Positions 7,381-9,091 of a DNA stretch of 9,091 nucleotides are shown here, piece by piece (within the stretch, counting starts at the first letter, position 1; the number at the start of each line of letters is the position of its first letter). The notes beneath the pieces are model-generated. The model had not been told where the DNA came from, made no database searches, and saw only the letters and a list, made by a program, of their open reading frames with translations. Origin of the DNA: JANXVY01 sp034408685 (GTDB lineage: Bacteria > Pseudomonadota > Alphaproteobacteria > Rhizobiales > Hyphomicrobiaceae); NCBI GenBank assembly GCA_034408685.1, contig JAWXCP010000058.1, forward strand, positions 1 to 9,091. Reading direction: 5' to 3'. The translations under genes and the position numbers were made by a program.

Positions 7381-8055
7381 CTATTTCTTACGGAACGCAT
7401 CAAGGCTTACGACTTGAGCACCCGCTCCAGCCCCAACTGGAGCACTCGGAATATCAGATGGCTTTTCTGTGTCGCCGCGCGCCGGTAGCGTGGCAGACAC
7501 CGAGGTTGACGGTGGAGCCAGTGCTGGAACGGGTGCTGGAGTCGGCTTTGGCCTTGGCAGGGCAGGACGCTGGTCAGACGTCGCGATCTGCAAGTTTGCT
7601 GGCGCGGCGGTCCGCTCGACGCGAGTTTTACCCGGCCGCGCTGTCCGGCGCCGGACACCATTGCGGGCTTCAGCCGCGTCGCCGCCGTCAGAGGCGCTGT
7701 GTTCGTCGAATTGAAGAACGAATTTGGCGCTCGGATCGATGAAGACCTTGATTGCCGAAAACGGCACGACGAGCCGCTCAGGGATGCCGTCGAACGTCAG
7801 CTTGACCTCGAACCGGTCGTCCGAGACGGCAAGATCCCAGAACCTGTGTTGGAGGACGATCGTCATCTCGGTCGGGTATTTTTCGCGAAGGCGCTTCGAC
7901 AGCGCGACGCCCGGCGCTTTCACATCATACGAGATGTAGAAGTGGTGATCGCCAGGCAGGCCTGACTTGGTGACATCGATCAGCACAGTTTTGACGAGGC
8001 CGCGCAGGGCCTCCTGATGCAGGGTGTCATAGTCGATGGTCGCTTCTGTCGTCAT
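7381..8055 (-). CDS. sspB: SspB, ClpXP adaptor for ssrA-tagged proteins (alpha type)
   Basis: SspB binds the N-terminal part of the tmRNA tag and tethers tagged proteins to ClpX for degradation by ClpXP in the cytosol. The 224-residue product has a folded domain over about residues 8-118 with the alphaproteobacterial SspB pattern: IDYDTLHQEALRGLVKTVL (7-25), GDHHFYISYDV (35-45), LREKYPTEMTIVLQHRFWDL (56-75) and VPFSAIKVFIDPSAKFVLQF (97-116). Residues 120-213 are a Pro/Ala/Ser-rich, probably disordered linker. It ends VVSLDAFRKK (215-224), the conserved tail expected to be the ClpX-docking peptide. The ATG at 8055 fits the family start. The upstream gene is ssrA, which encodes the tag this adaptor recognises. 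No terminator separates them, so readthrough from ssrA into sspB is possible. Confidence 0.93.
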   Translation of the reverse strand: MTTEATIDYDTLHQEALRGLVKTVLIDVTKSGLPGDHHFYISYDVKAPGVALSKRLREKYPTEMTIVLQHRFWDLAVSDDRFEVKLTFDGIPERLVVPFSAIKVFIDPSAKFVLQFDEHSASDGGDAAEARNGVRRRTARPGKTRVERTAAPANLQIATSDQRPALPRPKPTPAPVPALAPPSTSVSATLPARGDTEKPSDIPSAPVGAGAGAQVVSLDAFRKK

Positions 8056-8086
8056 GCGTACCGTTCCGGACCCCGTTCTGCTGAAC

Positions 8087-8101
8087 CGCCCGGCTCGGGC
8101 G
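8087..8101 (-). other. GC-rich hairpin in the sspB leader
   Basis: CGCCCG and CGGGCG form a perfect 6-bp stem with a 3-base loop between the tmRNA 3' end and the sspB start. On the - strand it is followed by GTTCAGCAG, not a U run. It may cap or stop tmRNA precursor transcripts in a Rho-dependent way, or mark the RNA 3' processing site; it is not a standard intrinsic terminator. Confidence 0.4.
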
Positions 8102-8130
8102 CGTCCAGGTCATTCGCCGCGTGAGCGAAG

Positions 8131-8340
8131 TGGAGGGCTTCTGTTGCCCGGTGCCCTCCGGACCGCGCCTCAACCGGCTAAGGTAAAGGACTTAGGTTCA
8201 GGTACTGGCACCGCCATTAGGCAGCGACAGCGACCTCAGCATAGTTGTCATTGGCAACTATTCTGGATGGTCCGATAACGGTGGTACCATGCCGAGCAAA
8301 AGAGCACCCTTTACACCCTCGTCGATCCTATTTCGCCCCC
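8131..8340 (-). ncRNA. ssrA: tmRNA coding piece
   Basis: It begins GGGGGCGAAATAGGATCGAC at 8340, the 5' acceptor strand and D-like loop. It holds the tag frame at 8255-8217 and then a structured 3' part. Visible stems after the stop are CTAAG/CTTAG with an 8-base loop, a long-range 7-bp pairing of 8207-8213 with 8149-8155, and GGAGGGC (8159-8153) with GCCCTCC (8138-8132). The last two share bases 8153-8155, so they form a pseudoknot-like or alternative arrangement. The 3' end is set just past the final stem and may be off by several bases. Confidence 0.88.
8217..8255 (-). other. ssrA: tmRNA tag reading frame, ANDNYAEVAVAA
   Basis: From resume codon GCC (8255-8253) the frame gives A-N-D-N-Y-A-E-V-A-V-A-A and TAA (8219-8217). 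With the alanine carried by the acceptor piece the added tag is 13 residues. AANDN at the start is the known SspB-binding side of the tag in alphaproteobacteria, and the terminal VAA suits ClpX (compare LAA in E. coli). Confidence 0.96.
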
Positions 8341-8374
8341 ATCACCTGCCGTCACCGCGAGGTGCGGCGGCAGA
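8341..8374 (-). other. tmRNA intervening segment, removed during maturation
   Basis: The 34 bases between the acceptor CCA and the coding-piece 5' G form an extended hairpin: CTGCCG with CGGCAG (8346-8351 and 8368-8373) and, inside it, CACC/GGTG around a 4-base loop (8353-8364). Removal by tRNA-type end processing is expected from known two-piece tmRNAs. The hairpin itself is seen directly. Confidence 0.85.
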
Positions 8375-8457
8375 TGGTGGAGGCGCCGGGTACCGCCCCC
8401 GGGTCCGAATGGCTTATTGCGGAGTCCATTTATCGCCGTAGCCGGACGAATCCGGCA
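8375..8457 (-). ncRNA. ssrA: tmRNA acceptor piece with encoded CCA
   Basis: It ends CGCCTCCACCA at 8375, so the CCA is encoded. The T arm is CCGGG, loop GGCGGTA, CCCGG: a 5-bp stem with a 7-base loop lacking the standard TTCRANY. The 5' end is set at a UUCG-capped hairpin, GCCGGA/TCCGGC at 8456-8441, just after an AT-richer stretch. The 5' boundary is approximate. Confidence 0.88.
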
Positions 8458-8483
8458 CACACTACATACGACCTCTGTGCAAA

Positions 8484-8503
8484 TAAAAAAAGGGCCTCCC
8501 GGC
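8484..8503 (-). terminator. Possible intrinsic terminator 3' arm and T7 tract
   Basis: GCCGGGAG (8503-8496), GCCC and seven T follow one another on the - strand. The matching arm CTCCCGGC is at 8559-8552, leaving a 48-base loop that can itself fold. It would end a transcript entering from upstream and insulate ssrA, which starts about 27 bases further on. Confidence 0.45.
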
Positions 8504-8632
8504 TAGGGCGTGTCATCAGTTATGGTTTGGAGCTGGATGAGGTCCCCAATGGCCGGGAGCAAGGAGCTTTGCGAAGCCAATACGGCCAGTATTGGCAAGC
8601 AAAGCGACGCCGCAAACGGCCGTTCGCCCGGC
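8484..8632 (-). ncRNA. Candidate structured RNA with a T7 tract, upstream of ssrA
   Basis: Not a recognised family. Read on the - strand: GCCGGGC (8632-8626), a CAAA/TTTG-looped GCCG/CGGC hairpin (8620-8609), a two-part hairpin of GCTTTGC (8605-8599) with GCAAAGC (8572-8566) enclosing GCCAATAC/GTATTGGC (8596-8576), then GCTCCCGGCC (8560-8551), a TTGGGG/CTCCAA hairpin, AGCCGGGAGGCCC (8504-8492) and TTTTTTT (8490-8484). The stem CTCCCGGC/GCCGGGAG (8559-8552 with 8503-8496) just before the T run resembles an intrinsic terminator with a long structured loop. The hairpins also exist on the + strand as a leader of the divergent gene at 8671. The T run favours the - strand. No convincing promoter was found. 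Confidence 0.45.
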
Positions 8633-8674
8633 GCATGTGACGCACAACACAACATTGAAAGTCGACGTGCGTGA
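8522..8674 (+). CDS. Doubtful 50-residue upstream ORF
   Basis: ATG 8522 opens 50 codons, starting MVWSWMRSPMAGSKELCEAN, and stops as GTGA across the GTG start of the next gene at 8671. That is the classic coupling overlap. The frame runs through the strongly paired region described for 8484-8632, its codon bias is weak (about 62% G or C at third positions by hand count), and no ribosome site or motif is clear. It may be a leader peptide, or chance. Confidence 0.2.
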   Translation: MVWSWMRSPMAGSKELCEANTASIGKQSDAANGRSPGACDAQHNIESRRA

Positions 8675-9091
8675 ACCCCACGACCGAGACGCCCAAGCCA
8701 CCCGAGGCGAAAAATATCCCGGGCCAGAGCGGCATATCCGGCGGGCGCCGACCCGCCTATGTACCTGATACGCCATGGCGCCCGCTCGAGGCCACCGGGG
8801 CGACGATCGCGGCGTTGCTCCTGTCTTTGGCGATCGGCTTACCGCTTGCGCTGGCGGTCGCCGTCGCGGCAGACGCCGACGTGATCGCAACCACCGTGCT
8901 CGGAACGCTGCTCCAACAAGGCCTGATGATCGCAATCGTGCTGTGGCTCGCCCGTCGCCGAGGCGGCACATGGTCGAGAGTGTTGGCGCTCGGGCCACCG
9001 CGCGGTGGCCTGTGGTCGTACGCCGAAGGTGGCGCCATCCTGATCGGCATTGTTGCGATCATGAGCACGGCCATCCACACCTTGGACCCGA
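8671..9091 (+). CDS. Membrane protein N-terminus, possibly CPBP family intramembrane protease (cut by window edge)
   Basis: 140 codons are visible with no stop before the edge. The first 30 or so residues are hydrophilic, followed by TPWRPLEATGATIAALLLSL (34-53) entering a membrane segment to about 67. A second segment spans about 71-95 (VIATTVLGTLLQQGLMIAIV from 71 to 90), then the positive turn ARRRGG, a short amphipathic stretch SRVLALGPPRGGLWSYAEG (102-120) and a third segment from about 121. This order of PW near the start, two helices, a basic turn and an LGL/LGP-type strand resembles the N-terminus of CPBP (CAAX-type) membrane proteases, but the catalytic EExxxR and HxxxN/H motifs would be outside the window, so the name is inference. 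GTG 8671 has GAAAG about 9 bases upstream. It is divergent from ssrA. Confidence 0.6.
   Translation, partial: MNPTTETPKPPEAKNIPGQSGISGGRRPAYVPDTPWRPLEATGATIAALLLSLAIGLPLALAVAVAADADVIATTVLGTLLQQGLMIAIVLWLARRRGGTWSRVLALGPPRGGLWSYAEGGAILIGIVAIMSTAIHTLDP

Larger units (their letters stand above)
8131..8457 (-). ncRNA. ssrA: Two-piece (circularly permuted) transfer-messenger RNA, SsrA
   Basis: tmRNA, with SmpB, rescues stalled ribosomes by acting first as alanyl-tRNA and then as an mRNA that adds a degradation tag. The - strand shows the permuted order: the acceptor piece ending in CCA comes first, then a spacer, then the coding piece. The acceptor stem is rebuilt from both: GGGGGCG at the 5' end of the coding piece (8340-8334) pairs with CGCCTCC before ACCA in the acceptor piece, 7 bp with a G-U wobble at position 3, the alanine identity element. 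A D-like AGGATCGACG follows the 5' strand. The tag frame encodes ANDNYAEVAVAA and a stop. The outer ends are approximate because maturation sites cannot be read from sequence. Alphaproteobacterial two-piece tmRNAs have this layout. sspB lies 75 bases downstream. Confidence 0.95.

Noticed and set aside
5710..7417. Long + strand frames of 392 and 438 codons opposite fumC and the lipoprotein gene
   Set aside because: They mirror fumC and the lipoprotein gene, show no recognisable domain, and would conflict with well-supported - strand genes.
8461..8480. ssrA promoter with TTGCAC at 8480-8475 as -35 box
   Set aside because: No acceptable -10 box lies at 16-18 bases; the only TATGTA-like hexamer is about 8 bases away, too close.
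8245..8640. 131-codon + strand ORF
   Set aside because: It crosses the tmRNA coding and acceptor pieces antisense and has no protein-like features; the RNA reading explains the sequence.
8484..8640. 6S RNA or 4.5S SRP RNA
   Set aside because: The fold lacks the long rod with a central bubble expected of 6S RNA, and the conserved SRP RNA hairpin with its GGAA-type loop was not found.
8516..8998. 160-codon - strand ORF
   Set aside because: It is antisense to the membrane protein gene, Arg-rich, and lacks any motif.

Overview
The window looks like chromosomal DNA of a GC-rich alphaproteobacterium, probably order Hyphomicrobiales. Four things point there: separate purS and purQ genes, a two-piece (circularly permuted) tmRNA, an alpha-type SspB with a long Pro/Ala linker ending in the VVSLDAFRKK tail, and a class II fumarase beside it. 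The genus is inference only.

Left part, + strand (1-1684): a (TCCCTAC)9 heptamer tandem repeat ends about 24 bases before purS. purS is followed by a small predicted exported protein of unknown function and then purQ. PurS and PurQ are two of the three subunits of alphaproteobacterial FGAM synthase; the large subunit gene purL does not follow. Positions 1685-1862 hold only a doubtful 62-codon ORF and a few hairpins.

Middle, + strand (1863-5095): a two-gene unit for surface glycans. A four-TM polysaccharide biosynthesis protein (CapD/WbpM/PglF type nucleotide-sugar 4,6-dehydratase) overlaps the start of a GT-B family 4 glycosyltransferase by 4 bases. This pair would supply a modified UDP-sugar and transfer it.

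Right part, - strand (8457 down to 5152), in order of transcription: tmRNA (ssrA), sspB, a short lipoprotein, and fumC, which converges on the glycosyltransferase. The tmRNA reads clearly: the acceptor piece ends in CCA, a short hairpin-forming spacer follows, and then the coding piece with tag ANDNYAEVAVAA. The tag carries both an SspB-type N-terminal part and a ClpX-type C-terminal VAA, and the SspB adaptor gene lies immediately downstream. The tagging RNA and the adaptor that hands tagged proteins to ClpXP therefore sit side by side.

Right edge (8484-9091): between the tmRNA and a divergent, truncated membrane protein gene (possibly CPBP family) is a strongly structured stretch. It contains a 40-bp two-part inverted repeat, two competing pairings for one segment and a T7 tract on the - strand. 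It is the best candidate here for an undescribed RNA element. No mobile element, CRISPR array, tRNA or rRNA was seen.
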